The position numbers were made by a program, and so were the translations under genes. The notes under the pieces are model-generated. The model worked only from the letters and a program-made list of their open reading frames with translations. It ran no database searches and was not told the origin of the DNA. DNA of 64,000 nt. It comes from Geothrix sp. 21YS21S-4 (GTDB lineage: Bacteria > Acidobacteriota > Holophagae > Holophagales > Holophagaceae). The stretch covers positions 2,232,001 to 2,296,000 of the forward strand of contig NZ_CP132719.1 in NCBI RefSeq assembly GCF_030845995.1, read 5' to 3'. Position 1 is the stretch's first letter; each line of letters begins with the position of its first letter. This document shows positions 35,401-43,256 of this stretch, piece by piece.

Positions 35401-38400
35401 TACACCTACAACGCCATGGGGTGGCTGACCAGCCGGACGGAGCCCGAGGAGGGGACGACGGTCTATTCGAAGTTCACCCAGGCCGGAGCGCCGCTGGTGG
35501 TCCAGCAGTACGGCCGGAGCGGGGGGAGCGTCCGGAATGCCTTCAGCACGGTCCTGAACGACCAGCTCCTGCCGGCGATCCAGAGCGCCTCCGGACCCGA
35601 GGGAAGCGTGGTGCGGACCCTGACCTATGACCCCGCCACGCGGCTGCTGACGGCGCTCCAGGAGACCCAGCCCAACGGGACCCTGACGGAGGCCTACGGC
35701 TACGACGACCTGTTCCGCGTTTCCAGCAAGACCGTCTCCGACGGCGCCCAGAGTTTCAATGTCAACCGCGCCTTTGATGCGGCGGGACGGGTGACGAGCC
35801 TCACCTATCCCGCCGCCGCCGGCCGCCGGGACGTGGTGGGCTACACCTACGACGTCCTGGGTCGGATGTCGGCGGTGACGGTGAACGGAGAGACCCGACC
35901 CCGGGGATCGATGGTCTACGACCAGGTCTCGGACACCTCCGTCAGCCAGGTGCTGACCTACGGGAACAACGCCTGGACCACCAGTCGGGCCGATCGCGGG
36001 GAATTGGCCCAGGTGACCCACGTCGCGCCCGCGGGCACGTTGGAAGACCATACGATGGCCTGGACCCCCGGGGGCCTGCTGACGCGCCGGGGGACGGACA
36101 CCTTCGGCTACGACGCCCTCCAGCGGCTGAGTTCCGCCCACGTGCTCAACCCCCAGACGGGAACGTATGTGGACCAGGGCTTCAGTTACGACCGCTACGG
36201 AAACCGCACGTCCAGCACCACCACGGCCCCCGCGGGCACCCTTCCGGCCACGTCCGAAGCCCTCACCTGGACCGCCGCCTACGGCAGCAGCAACGACCTG
36301 CCCGCCACTGTGGCCGCCGTGGGCGGGAGCCTCGCCACCGGCGCCCTCTACGACGACCTGGGGCGGATGAAGCAGGTATGGACCACGCCGGGGCAGGCCG
36401 CCACCCAGACCGCCTGGACCTACGATCCCTCGGGCAGGATCGTCAAGGAGAATGGGACCGCCTACCTGCTGGACGGGCAGGGCCTGAGGTTCCGACGGTC
36501 GAAGGGGGACGGATCGATCACTTACACGGTCTACGGCTTCAACCGGGAACCCCTGGTGGTGATCAGCAATGGAATGGCTCCGGGAGAAGCCACCCTCGAG
36601 AATGGCGTCACACCCTCAGGGGGGCCCTCCGCCACCACGCATGGCGGAGGGAAAGCTGTTCGCATTTGGCACAAGCAGGGTACGAACTGCTCCCTTGATA
36701 GATATTTAGGAAGATTCGAGGCTGGGGACATCGTGACGGCCACGGTGTGGTGCAGGACCGACCCTGGGACCACGGCCACTCTTTTTCTCGGGGATGCGGG
36801 CGGACCCGATCCCTATGACAACCAGAGCGTGGCCTCCCTGGATGGGAACGGGAAGTGGCAGTGCCTGACCGTGAGCCGGACCCTGTCCCATGCCGATGAC
36901 CTGTGGATCTACATCTACGGGAACGTCATGGGGAACGACCCCGCGAATTCAACCAGTGTGTTGTACGACGATGTTACGGTAACCAGTACCCGGAAAGGCG
37001 TGGTGCTGCAGGATGGATTTGAATCGGGCTTCGGCGATTGGGATTCGGCAGGTCAGCCCAATGACCTTCTCTCGTCTTCTACTGCCACGACCTACACCGG
37101 CCATGCTGCCGTTCGCATCTGGCACAAGCAAGGAACGAATTGCTCCCTTGCCAGGTACTTAGGGAAATTCGATCCGGGCGACATCGTCACGGCTACGGTG
37201 TGGTGTAAGACGGAGCCGGGGACCGCGGCGACTCTTTTTCTCGGTGATGCGGGCGGAGTCGATCCCTATGACAATCAGATGGTGATCCACCTTGATGGGA
37301 ACGGGGATTGGCAGCGCTTGACCGTGCATCGAACCATGTCCCATGCGGATGATATCTGGATTTATATCTATGGGAATGTCATTGGAAACGACCCGGCGAA
37401 TTCCACCAGCGTGTTGTACGACGATGTCAGGGTGACCAGCACGCTGAAGGACGTGGTGTTTCAGGATGGATTTGAATCGGGCCTCGGCAATTGGGATTCG
37501 GCGGGGCAACCCGGTGACCTTCTCTCCTCCTCCACGGCGACCACGTACAGCGGCCATTCGGCGGTTCGGATCTGGCACAGGCAGGGAACGAACTGTTCCC
37601 TGGACAGGTATCTGGGAAGGTTCGAGGCGGGGGACATCGTCACGGCCACGGTGTGGTGCAAGACCGAGCCTGGAACCGCGGCCACCCTTTTCGTGGGTGA
37701 TGCGGGCGGAGCCGATCCCTATGACAATCAGGCGATTCAGAGTCTGGATGGGAATGGGGATTGGCAGCGCTTGACCGTGAACCGGACCTTGTCCCATGCC
37801 GATGACATGTGGATTTACATCTACGGGAACGTCGTGGGGAACGACCCGTCCAATTCAACCAGCGTCCTGTACGACGAGGTCACGGTCACCAGCACCCGGA
37901 AAGGCGTGGTGCTCCAGGATGGATTTGAATCAGGCTTCGACAATTGGGATTCCGCAGGCCAACCCAACCAGTTGGTCTCCGCTGTTAACACCTATTGGGA
38001 ACGATCCATGGTCTACGGCTTCGGTCAGCTCCTCAGCGAGAGCCGGCCGGATGGGGTGATCTACATCCAGGGGGATCAGGTGGGGAGTCCCAACGTGATC
38101 ACGAATGCCAGCGGGGTTCTCGTGAACCGGACGAAGAACCTGCCCTTTGGCGAGCGGCTGATAGACGGGCTGCCCGGCGCGCCCAAGAGCCTGCGGCGGT
38201 TCACCAACCACGAGGAGGACCCCGATTCGAACGCGATCTACATGCAGGCAAGGACCTACCTCGCAGGCTACGGGAAGTTCGTCCAGGTGGATCCCGCCTA
38301 CGACCAGACCAAGGATGATCCCGAGACCTGGAACCTCTATAATTACGTTACGAACAACCCCGTCACCAAGACCGATCCGGATGGACGGATCATGAGCATC

Positions 38401-39150
38401 CCCGAACAGCAGCAGCAGGCCTGGAACAACTTTTATTCAACCCGATTTGGGGATGCATTATATGCAATAAGCAATGTATCGATGGTTTTAAGGAATACAG
38501 GTAGGGATAGTTATACCCTCTCCATAGATACCGACATCCAAGCAATCGGTAGAGAGACGATCTTTACCAACTTTCGAAAAGAAGCGGAGGGACCCTCTAC
38601 TAATACCAAACCCGCCCAAAGAGGGGCTGTTGATGGTTCAGCTTCCAAGAATGCACTTGTAGCCGGAACCCGAGATCTCTCGGAGAAATCTATCCAGGCG
38701 CTTGAGAAAGCACTGGGAACAGGCTCCACGGAAAAAACATGGAGAGGTGCTATCGAGAGTGCTGCCGAAGCCAAGGGAATAGACCCGAATCTTCTAGTTG
38801 GATTAGGGTTCAAGGAATCAACCCTGAACCCCAATGCGGTTAATGGTGAAGCTAAGGGGATGTTCCAGATACTTCCCGCGCGACAAGCTGATCTACATTT
38901 GAGCACTGAAGATCTATTTACGCCTAAAGTCGTTGCAGCAGTTGCGGGAGCACTATCGGGTGCAATCAAGACATTTCATGGAAACACTGATCTAGCTATC
39001 GCTTCATGGACTCTTGGTGCTGGCAGAACACAAAGTGTATTTGCCAAGGAAGGTATGGATGGAGTTCGAAATAGATTATTAGATGCTCGGAACCCATCAT
39101 ATGGTCGTCTTGGTATTAATTATATCGATATTATCAGGAGTTTTCAATGA
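32464..39150 (+). CDS. Secreted RHS-repeat polymorphic toxin with C-terminal lytic transglycosylase tip
   Basis: This protein has about 2228 residues. A Sec signal (MFKAAVWTFLWVLGGS) is followed by an N-terminal region of about 650 residues and many YD/RHS repeats ('YDALGRISS', 'YDDLGRETGHTD', 'YNAMGWLTS'). Then come three tandem 151-residue modules, and the RHS-associated core ('GDQVGSPNVITN', 'LPFGERLIDG', 'RRFTNHEEDPDSNAIYMQARTY', 'FVQVDP'). After the boundary 'NPVTKTDPDGR' (38374-38388) the sequence becomes AT-rich and encodes a 254-residue tip. The tip contains 'IDPNLLVGLGFKESTLNP', 'GEAKGMFQILPARQ' and 'LAIASWTLGAGRT', the SLT lysozyme-like pattern, with E2118 the likely catalytic acid. 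It should cleave peptidoglycan glycan strands. An alternative start is GTG 32458 or 32431. The next gene overlaps its stop. Confidence 0.88.
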   Translation: MFKAAVWTFLWVLGGSCALKGQIDTTTALTQAPSASYHVSSRLGGFDAITGKGSFSLPLGPTLPGRIPAGFSLNFDGTGLMGSFRPVTWRLGNSYQTPQAAYSNTVTLFGSDLVFHSLPSSLVPSATSLQTWMTARRVDTGEAAADARINEIRNSGAQIVSGPTKTFIQDAIQATTDGTKFLAWYHWRITYGLPNPKNPDVDERTVNQDMPMNCAVINGDQAVFQSENITYVTTLWGDKVSILETTAQDGLSASFTIRDEVVPSNSLTLSVNTSLPATGDQKFRSATLGVTATGALSGLPVAIASGFYLHPTSLPNWTGSTTWAGAFLPISHTSRAVDGTERTTTFQWNYSLVPGFSLVIEGISAGELGIRKMQHSDGLVEKFAGSGAPTYGNKCWNFAYGTWTGFKAGNSMSSIGPGFSGIDRIQTDGTGSSTRVSRIIPWGSFDASSTPHVWRWSSFDQKTLIYAFDRPTFSSGPSGLPYRLTRLTHVSLPGSDPSSSTAFLAYTSAVVQAESLYGTGVGSDWSPQGATTTSVIQYSGWDLSSWINPTNALLYPTTAVATRVQTFTPDLPTKTTLVGDLSKNGRDARGPVRTDESTDGPAGLPALKTGRETPAWNSPPSNPSLDGNVRRTGVVTREWRDSLAALKTLTDQKTLAGSALPNLRGVASADFGTTTYAYDALGRISSQKGDRGGFTAEEQRSYVDGLPLLRETTQNALTGPGGPYYPNPDNSGMVAGKVYTWADTHVQGGPSTVRDKIDGRTESFHYDDLGRETGHTDVLGITTTTSYDAWGRKSQVTRLARGGVGAVTTDYAYDVNGTWKDETLTADGRSLRTRTNLDAFGRAVKVTAYDANGIQATSQSFGYDGFGQKVRQSPVLTRTQASWGNETWAYDGQGRMTDHWDAQGRLLQHVTLQPTWTTIGGITAVWTTIQDDRGFTRSEAVDLLGQKRAVIDQAGQLSESFYDQDGHLIQTLQGNQQRSYTYNAMGWLTSRTEPEEGTTVYSKFTQAGAPLVVQQYGRSGGSVRNAFSTVLNDQLLPAIQSASGPEGSVVRTLTYDPATRLLTALQETQPNGTLTEAYGYDDLFRVSSKTVSDGAQSFNVNRAFDAAGRVTSLTYPAAAGRRDVVGYTYDVLGRMSAVTVNGETRPRGSMVYDQVSDTSVSQVLTYGNNAWTTSRADRGELAQVTHVAPAGTLEDHTMAWTPGGLLTRRGTDTFGYDALQRLSSAHVLNPQTGTYVDQGFSYDRYGNRTSSTTTAPAGTLPATSEALTWTAAYGSSNDLPATVAAVGGSLATGALYDDLGRMKQVWTTPGQAATQTAWTYDPSGRIVKENGTAYLLDGQGLRFRRSKGDGSITYTVYGFNREPLVVISNGMAPGEATLENGVTPSGGPSATTHGGGKAVRIWHKQGTNCSLDRYLGRFEAGDIVTATVWCRTDPGTTATLFLGDAGGPDPYDNQSVASLDGNGKWQCLTVSRTLSHADDLWIYIYGNVMGNDPANSTSVLYDDVTVTSTRKGVVLQDGFESGFGDWDSAGQPNDLLSSSTATTYTGHAAVRIWHKQGTNCSLARYLGKFDPGDIVTATVWCKTEPGTAATLFLGDAGGVDPYDNQMVIHLDGNGDWQRLTVHRTMSHADDIWIYIYGNVIGNDPANSTSVLYDDVRVTSTLKDVVFQDGFESGLGNWDSAGQPGDLLSSSTATTYSGHSAVRIWHRQGTNCSLDRYLGRFEAGDIVTATVWCKTEPGTAATLFVGDAGGADPYDNQAIQSLDGNGDWQRLTVNRTLSHADDMWIYIYGNVVGNDPSNSTSVLYDEVTVTSTRKGVVLQDGFESGFDNWDSAGQPNQLVSAVNTYWERSMVYGFGQLLSESRPDGVIYIQGDQVGSPNVITNASGVLVNRTKNLPFGERLIDGLPGAPKSLRRFTNHEEDPDSNAIYMQARTYLAGYGKFVQVDPAYDQTKDDPETWNLYNYVTNNPVTKTDPDGRIMSIPEQQQQAWNNFYSTRFGDALYAISNVSMVLRNTGRDSYTLSIDTDIQAIGRETIFTNFRKEAEGPSTNTKPAQRGAVDGSASKNALVAGTRDLSEKSIQALEKALGTGSTEKTWRGAIESAAEAKGIDPNLLVGLGFKESTLNPNAVNGEAKGMFQILPARQADLHLSTEDLFTPKVVAAVAGALSGAIKTFHGNTDLAIASWTLGAGRTQSVFAKEGMDGVRNRLLDARNPSYGRLGINYIDIIRSFQ
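36640..37990 (+). repeat. Three tandem 453-bp (151-residue) modules inside the RHS gene
   Basis: The segment encoding 'AVRIWHKQGTNCSL' starts its Val codon at 36658, 37111 and 37564, an exact 453-base spacing. Each unit includes 'GDIVTATVW', 'ATLFLGDAGG', 'WIYIYGN' and 'SVLYDDV' and is joined by 'DGFESGFGDWDSAGQP'. The strand-rich pattern resembles a galactose-binding-like carbohydrate-binding module. It may bind glycan on the target surface. Confidence 0.9.
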
Positions 39151-39698
39151 TGATTAAAAAAATGGTTGTCTACAATTTTGCCAAATTGATTACATTGTTT
39201 ATATTTATGGGCATTGGATCTAATTCTATACAGGCACATGATGTCGGAATCTCTATTCAAGAATTTAGAAATATTATTAATAAAGTTCCAGACTCTAAGG
39301 CACACATAGAATCAATTTTGGTTTTTGCGCCTGAAGAGCGTGTTGCAATCCTATACAGTGATTTAACGCGAGGATGGGGCATTTGGGTCTATCAAAAACG
39401 CGGTTTAAAGCTTTGGGAGTTAGTATGGGGATCTCCCAAGCTAGATGATTCTTTCTCTATAAGTTCACCCGATCGATTTAAATTATGCAATCTTCCAACC
39501 GGAGAGCGAGGTATACAATTCTCAGGGTGTGGAGCACATAATTGCTCGGATATTTATTCTGTAATGATCTATGTACCTTCACAAAATAAATCATATTCGG
39601 TCTCCCATCGTTTGGATCGAATTGATTATTCATTTATTCCAGTTGTGAGCGATGAGAACCTATACAAGGAATATTTAGGTGAACAAATTCGGAACTAA
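39147..39698 (+). CDS. Putative exported immunity protein with Ivy-like CxxHxC loop
   Basis: This 183-residue, strongly AT-rich gene has an ATG overlapping the RHS stop (ATGATGA), so it is co-translated with the toxin. Residues 1-30 are a Sec signal ending 'SNSIQA', so the mature protein is periplasmic, where a peptidoglycan-cutting tip would act. The mature part is beta-rich and contains 'GIQFSGCGAHNCSDIYSVMIY', with C128 and C133 flanking H131. This resembles the CKPHDC loop by which Ivy-type inhibitors plug lysozyme and lytic transglycosylases, followed likewise by a hydrophobic strand. The whole-protein similarity to Ivy cannot be tested here. The call as immunity protein rests on position, export signal and this loop. 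Confidence 0.7.
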   Translation: MMIKKMVVYNFAKLITLFIFMGIGSNSIQAHDVGISIQEFRNIINKVPDSKAHIESILVFAPEERVAILYSDLTRGWGIWVYQKRGLKLWELVWGSPKLDDSFSISSPDRFKLCNLPTGERGIQFSGCGAHNCSDIYSVMIYVPSQNKSYSVSHRLDRIDYSFIPVVSDENLYKEYLGEQIRN

Positions 39699-39800
39699 CC
39701 GCGCAAACAAATGGAGCCCAGGGTCTGACAGGTCCACCGGGGCAGTTAGACAACCTGCAACAGAAGGCTAAAGACGCCACAATCAAGGCAGGTGAGGTTT

Positions 39801-40082
39801 CTAGGCAGAAGTTTGGGCAGCTCGATGTCTTCGCGTATGGTGGCACTGGGGGTCCTTGAGCTGCCGCTCGTACTGCTCCTTCACGTCCAGGGGCTTGACC
39901 CGGAGGGCGTTCTCCATCCCGCACTTGCCATCCTCGATCCAGCCTTCGATCTCCGAGGGCGGAAGGTCGAAGGCCCGGCTGGTTTCCGCCACTGTCGTCT
40001 TCCCCTGGATGATCTCCATCACCAGCGCTGCCTTTCGGCGTGCCGTCCATCGTTTGATCTCGTCTTCCATGGCTCCACTCAT
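39801..40082 (-). pseudogene. Truncated IS3-family-like transposase OrfA
   Basis: The frame from ATG 40082 reads 'KRWTARRKAALVMEIIQGKT', then 'VAETSRAFDLPPSEIEGWIE' and 'GMENALRVKPLDVKEQYERQLKD', a well-known helix-turn-helix OrfA of an IS3-type element. After 'QLKDPQ' (about 39846) the expected 'EAYGEAMLELRARK' is replaced by unrelated residues and a stop, and no orfB follows. The gene is therefore cut off and cannot support transposition. Confidence 0.75.
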
Positions 40083-40132
40083 GGGGTCTCCTTTGGAGTA
40101 TCCCCTGAGCAGCTTTTCACTGGGTCATTACA
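39846..40132 (-). mobile_element. Remnant of an IS3-like insertion sequence (left part only)
   Basis: From the OrfA start the minus-strand upstream sequence 'tgtaatgacccagtgaaaag' (ending at 40132) looks like a terminal repeat about 50 bases before orfA. The other end and orfB are missing; the breakpoint is near 39846. It lies directly behind the RHS/immunity pair, where ISs often mark past exchanges. Between 39699 and 39845 there is a start-less open frame with 'GLTGPPGQLDNLQQKAKDAT', possibly a scrap of an older toxin tip. Confidence 0.6.
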
Positions 40133-40594
40133 GGCTTGCGTAGAGAGGAGCCAACCCTGGTTGAGGTGGACATGAAGCTCGGCCATCCAGGCGGAATCGG
40201 CGGCTGCGTTGGGTCCCACCCAGCCTCCCCCGGCAGCCAACGTCCCAAAGTATAGATATGGGCAGCCTCCGGAGATGCGACCCATTGCCGGAAATGAGAG
40301 AGGTGGTGAGGGGGTCTGACCGGGGGGAAATAGACATCCCCGCACCTGTGGATCCAGAGGAGGTGGGGGTGGCTGGAGTTGTCGTGGGCTGCGACCAGGG
40401 TTTTCAGATCCTCAATGGTGGCTGGGTTCTCTGTTGTTCCATAGGTCCCGAATGAGCTGAGTGCAATCAGGACCGCATTGAAACAACATGCCGTGTCGAA
40501 AGAGGCAGGAGATTCTCGGGCCGGTACTTTCTAGGTTTCAGCCTTCAGAGATGGCCTGATCGGGGTCGGTATACGCCGCAGGGTGCGATTCGAA
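40133..40594. other. Gene-free stretch behind the RHS locus
   Basis: I see no gene with convincing codon use, no RNA and no strong hairpin here. Short frames exist on both strands but look random. It separates the IS remnant from the 3' end of acs and is probably decayed accessory DNA. Confidence 0.5.
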
Positions 40595-42526
40595 TCAATC
40601 CGCGAGCGTGCTCAAATCCCCCGGATCCTGCCCCAGGGCTTCGGCCTTGAGGGCGCGGCGGACGATCTTGCCGGAGCGGGTCTTGGGGAGACTGGCGCGA
40701 ATCTCGATCTCGCCCGGGGCGGCGATGCCGCCCAGGTCCTCCCGCACGTGGTCCTTGAGGCTGGCGATGAGGCCCGGGCCCGTGGGCACGCCCGCCTTCA
40801 CCACGACGAAGGCCTTGATGCACTCGCCCTTGATGGGATCGGGCAGGCCCACCACGGCGCTCTCGGCCACGGCGGGGTGGCGGAGGAGGGAACCCTCCAC
40901 GTCGGCCGTGCCGATGCGATGGCCCGCCACGTTGAGGACATCGTCCGCCCGGCCCAGGACGGCGATGTAGCCGTCGGCGTCCTTCACGGCGACATCGCCG
41001 GCGCTGTAGCAGCCGGGGATGTCCCGCCAGTAGTCCTCGTAGCGCTTCGGATCGTTCCACACGGTGCGGAGCATGTAGGGCAGCGGAAACTTGACCACCA
41101 AGAGGCCGCCCTGGCCGTCGGGAACGGGCGTCCCGTCGCGGTTCACCACCGCCAGTTGGGCGCCGGGCAGGGCCTTCCCCGCCTTGCCCGGCCGGGCCTC
41201 GAAGGTGGGCAGGGTGCCGATGACGGGCCCGGCGATCTCGGTCTGCCACCAGTTGTCGACCACCATCCCGTTCCCCTGCCCCACCAGGTGCTGCTGGGCC
41301 CAGCGGTGGGCCTCGGGGTTGAGGGGCTCGCCAGCGCAGGCCATCAGCCGGAGGCGGCTCAGATCGAATTTCCCGGGCGCCTCGGCGCCGTGGCTCATCC
41401 ACATGCGGATGGCGGTGGGCGCGGTGAACATCACGTTGACGCCGAACCGCTCGCAGATCTCCCAGGTGACGTCGGGGCTCGGGTAGTCCGGCGCGCCCTC
41501 GCGGCACAGCACCGTGGCGCCGATGCTGAGGGGGCCGTAGACGATGAAGCTGTGCCCCACCACCCAGCCGATGTCGGAGGTGCTCCAGTAGATGTCGCGC
41601 TCCTGGATCTGGTAGAAGGCCCGGCTGAGGTAGTTGACGCCCACCAGGTATCCGCCGGTGGCGTGGACGACGCCCTTGGGCTTTCCGGTGGTGCCGCTGG
41701 TGTAGAGGATGAACAGGGGGTGCTCGGCGTCCACCATCTCGGGATCGCAGTGGATCTCGCGGCCCTGCTGGATGTCGTAGAAGTCCTTCTCCCGCTCGCT
41801 GGCGAAGGTGACGGGCGCGTCGCCGGGACGGGAACCGCGGCGGTGGACGATCACGTGGTCCACGGAGGCCAGGTCGCGCACGGCCTCGTCCACGATGGGT
41901 TTCAGCGCCGTGGCCTTGCCGCGCCGGTAGGTGAAGTCGGAGCACACCACCACCCGAGCGCCGGCATCCTCGATCCGGGTGCGGAGGGCCGCGTGGCCCA
42001 TGCCCGCGTAGACCACGCTGTGGATGGCGCCGATGCGGGCGCAGGCCAGCATGGAGATGATCCCTTCGGGCGTCAGCGGCATGTAGAGGATCACGCGGTC
42101 GCCCTTGCTCACGCCGAGCCGCTTGAGGGTGTTCGCGAAGCGGTTCATCTCGCGGTAGAGCCGGTTGTAGGTGTAGGACCGCTCGTCGCCGTCCTCGCCC
42201 ACCCACAGGAGGGCCGCCTTGTTGCGCCGGTCGCTGTGGACGTGGCGGTCGATGCAGTTGACCGTGGCGTTCAGCTTCCCGCCCAGGAACCACGCGTGGT
42301 GCGGCGCCTCGAACTGGAAGACCTCCGTCCACGGCTGGTGCCAATCCAGCGCCGCAGCCTTGTCCCCCCAGAAGGCGGCGGGATCCGCCTCGGCCAGGGC
42401 ACGCTCCACTTCGTAGTCGATGGCGGCCTGCTTCGCCAGCCAGCCCCGCATGGGAATGGACGGCTCGCCCTTCTGGAGCGCGTCGATGGTGGCCCGCTGG
42501 GTGAGGCTGATCTCCACGTCGCTCAT
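40595..42526 (-). CDS. acs: Acetyl-CoA synthetase (AMP-forming)
   Basis: This 643-residue adenylate-forming enzyme has 'ILYTSGTTGKPKGVVHATGGY' (P-loop), 'DNWWQTEIAGPVIG', 'YSAGDVAVKDADGYIAVLGRADDVLNVAGHRIGTADVE' and 'LPKTRSGKIVRRALK', whose lysine is the acetylation-regulated catalytic residue. Length and the N-terminal ACAS region ('DWHQPWTEVFQFEAPHHAWFLGGKLNATVNCIDRH') are typical. It activates acetate, or propionate, to the acyl-CoA. The start at 42526 (MSDVEIS) is chosen since the upstream extension is not family-like. It is transcribed alone. Confidence 0.93.
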   Translation of the reverse strand: MSDVEISLTQRATIDALQKGEPSIPMRGWLAKQAAIDYEVERALAEADPAAFWGDKAAALDWHQPWTEVFQFEAPHHAWFLGGKLNATVNCIDRHVHSDRRNKAALLWVGEDGDERSYTYNRLYREMNRFANTLKRLGVSKGDRVILYMPLTPEGIISMLACARIGAIHSVVYAGMGHAALRTRIEDAGARVVVCSDFTYRRGKATALKPIVDEAVRDLASVDHVIVHRRGSRPGDAPVTFASEREKDFYDIQQGREIHCDPEMVDAEHPLFILYTSGTTGKPKGVVHATGGYLVGVNYLSRAFYQIQERDIYWSTSDIGWVVGHSFIVYGPLSIGATVLCREGAPDYPSPDVTWEICERFGVNVMFTAPTAIRMWMSHGAEAPGKFDLSRLRLMACAGEPLNPEAHRWAQQHLVGQGNGMVVDNWWQTEIAGPVIGTLPTFEARPGKAGKALPGAQLAVVNRDGTPVPDGQGGLLVVKFPLPYMLRTVWNDPKRYEDYWRDIPGCYSAGDVAVKDADGYIAVLGRADDVLNVAGHRIGTADVEGSLLRHPAVAESAVVGLPDPIKGECIKAFVVVKAGVPTGPGLIASLKDHVREDLGGIAAPGEIEIRASLPKTRSGKIVRRALKAEALGQDPGDLSTLAD

Positions 42527-42620
42527 GGGCGGCTCCGGGAAAACGGATGGATTGTCGGGATGGCTGGAGGGAAGGTAGCACAAGGCCGGACACGCTCCTA
42601 GACTCGTCCCGGAGCGCCCC

Positions 42621-43256
42621 ATGCCCGAGCCCTACGACCTCCATCCCAGCGTGGCCTACGTCCAATCCATCCTGTCCAACCTGGAAGTCCGCACGGGCCG
42701 GAGCCTGAAAGCCTGGACCGCCCTCGTCCAGGCGGAGGCTCCGGCGGACGCGAAGGCGCGCGTGGCGTGGCTGAAGGCCCAGGGCCTCGGCGCCACCCAG
42801 GCGGCCCTGGTGGCGCAGCGGGCGGGCGCTGAACCGGGCCACGCGTTCGACGACACTCCCGAAGGCTACCTGGCCGCGGCGCCGGGCTACGTGGAGGCCC
42901 AATACGGCGGGAGGAAAGCCGCCCTGCGCCCCCTCTTCGAGCAGCTCGCCGCCGCAGTCCGCGGCCTCGGAACGGACGTGAAGGTCTGCCCCTGCGAGAC
43001 CATCGTCCCCTTCTACCGGAATCACGTCTTCGCCCAGGTGAAGCCCTTCGCCTCCCGCCTGGACCTGGGCCTCGCCCTCGGCGATCCCGCCGCGGTGGAG
43101 GATCCCTCGGGCCGCCTCCAGGACACGGGCGGCTTTCGCAGGAAAGACCGCCTCACCCACAAGCTGGAGATCGTCTCCGACATCGACGTGGCCGCGGCGC
43201 TGCCGTGGCTGCAGAGGGCCTACGAACGGGATGGGGACCGGGACGGAACGAGCTAG
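42621..43256 (+). CDS. DUF4287/DUF5655-like domain protein
   Basis: This 211-residue soluble protein has an N-terminal part ('AYVQSILSNLEVRTGRSLKAWTALVQ' with 'KARVAWLKAQGLGATQAALVA') that fits the DUF4287 pattern of a helical domain. The C-terminal part ('RPLFEQLAAAVRGLGTDVKVCPCETIVPFYRNHVFAQVKPFASRLDLGLAL') fits DUF5655. The combination is widespread with unknown function. It diverges from acs and its 3' end overlaps the aldo/keto reductase gene by four bases. Confidence 0.75.
   Translation: MPEPYDLHPSVAYVQSILSNLEVRTGRSLKAWTALVQAEAPADAKARVAWLKAQGLGATQAALVAQRAGAEPGHAFDDTPEGYLAAAPGYVEAQYGGRKAALRPLFEQLAAAVRGLGTDVKVCPCETIVPFYRNHVFAQVKPFASRLDLGLALGDPAAVEDPSGRLQDTGGFRRKDRLTHKLEIVSDIDVAAALPWLQRAYERDGDRDGTS

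Noticed and set aside
36640-37990. Regular repeats considered as a CRISPR-like or satellite array
   Set aside because: Units are 453 bases, in frame and encode a folded-looking domain, so they are protein modules, not spacer-repeat DNA.
40583-42601. Long plus-strand frame opposite acs
   Set aside because: The minus strand encodes a complete acetyl-CoA synthetase. The opposite frame has low-complexity, His/Gly-rich antisense residues.
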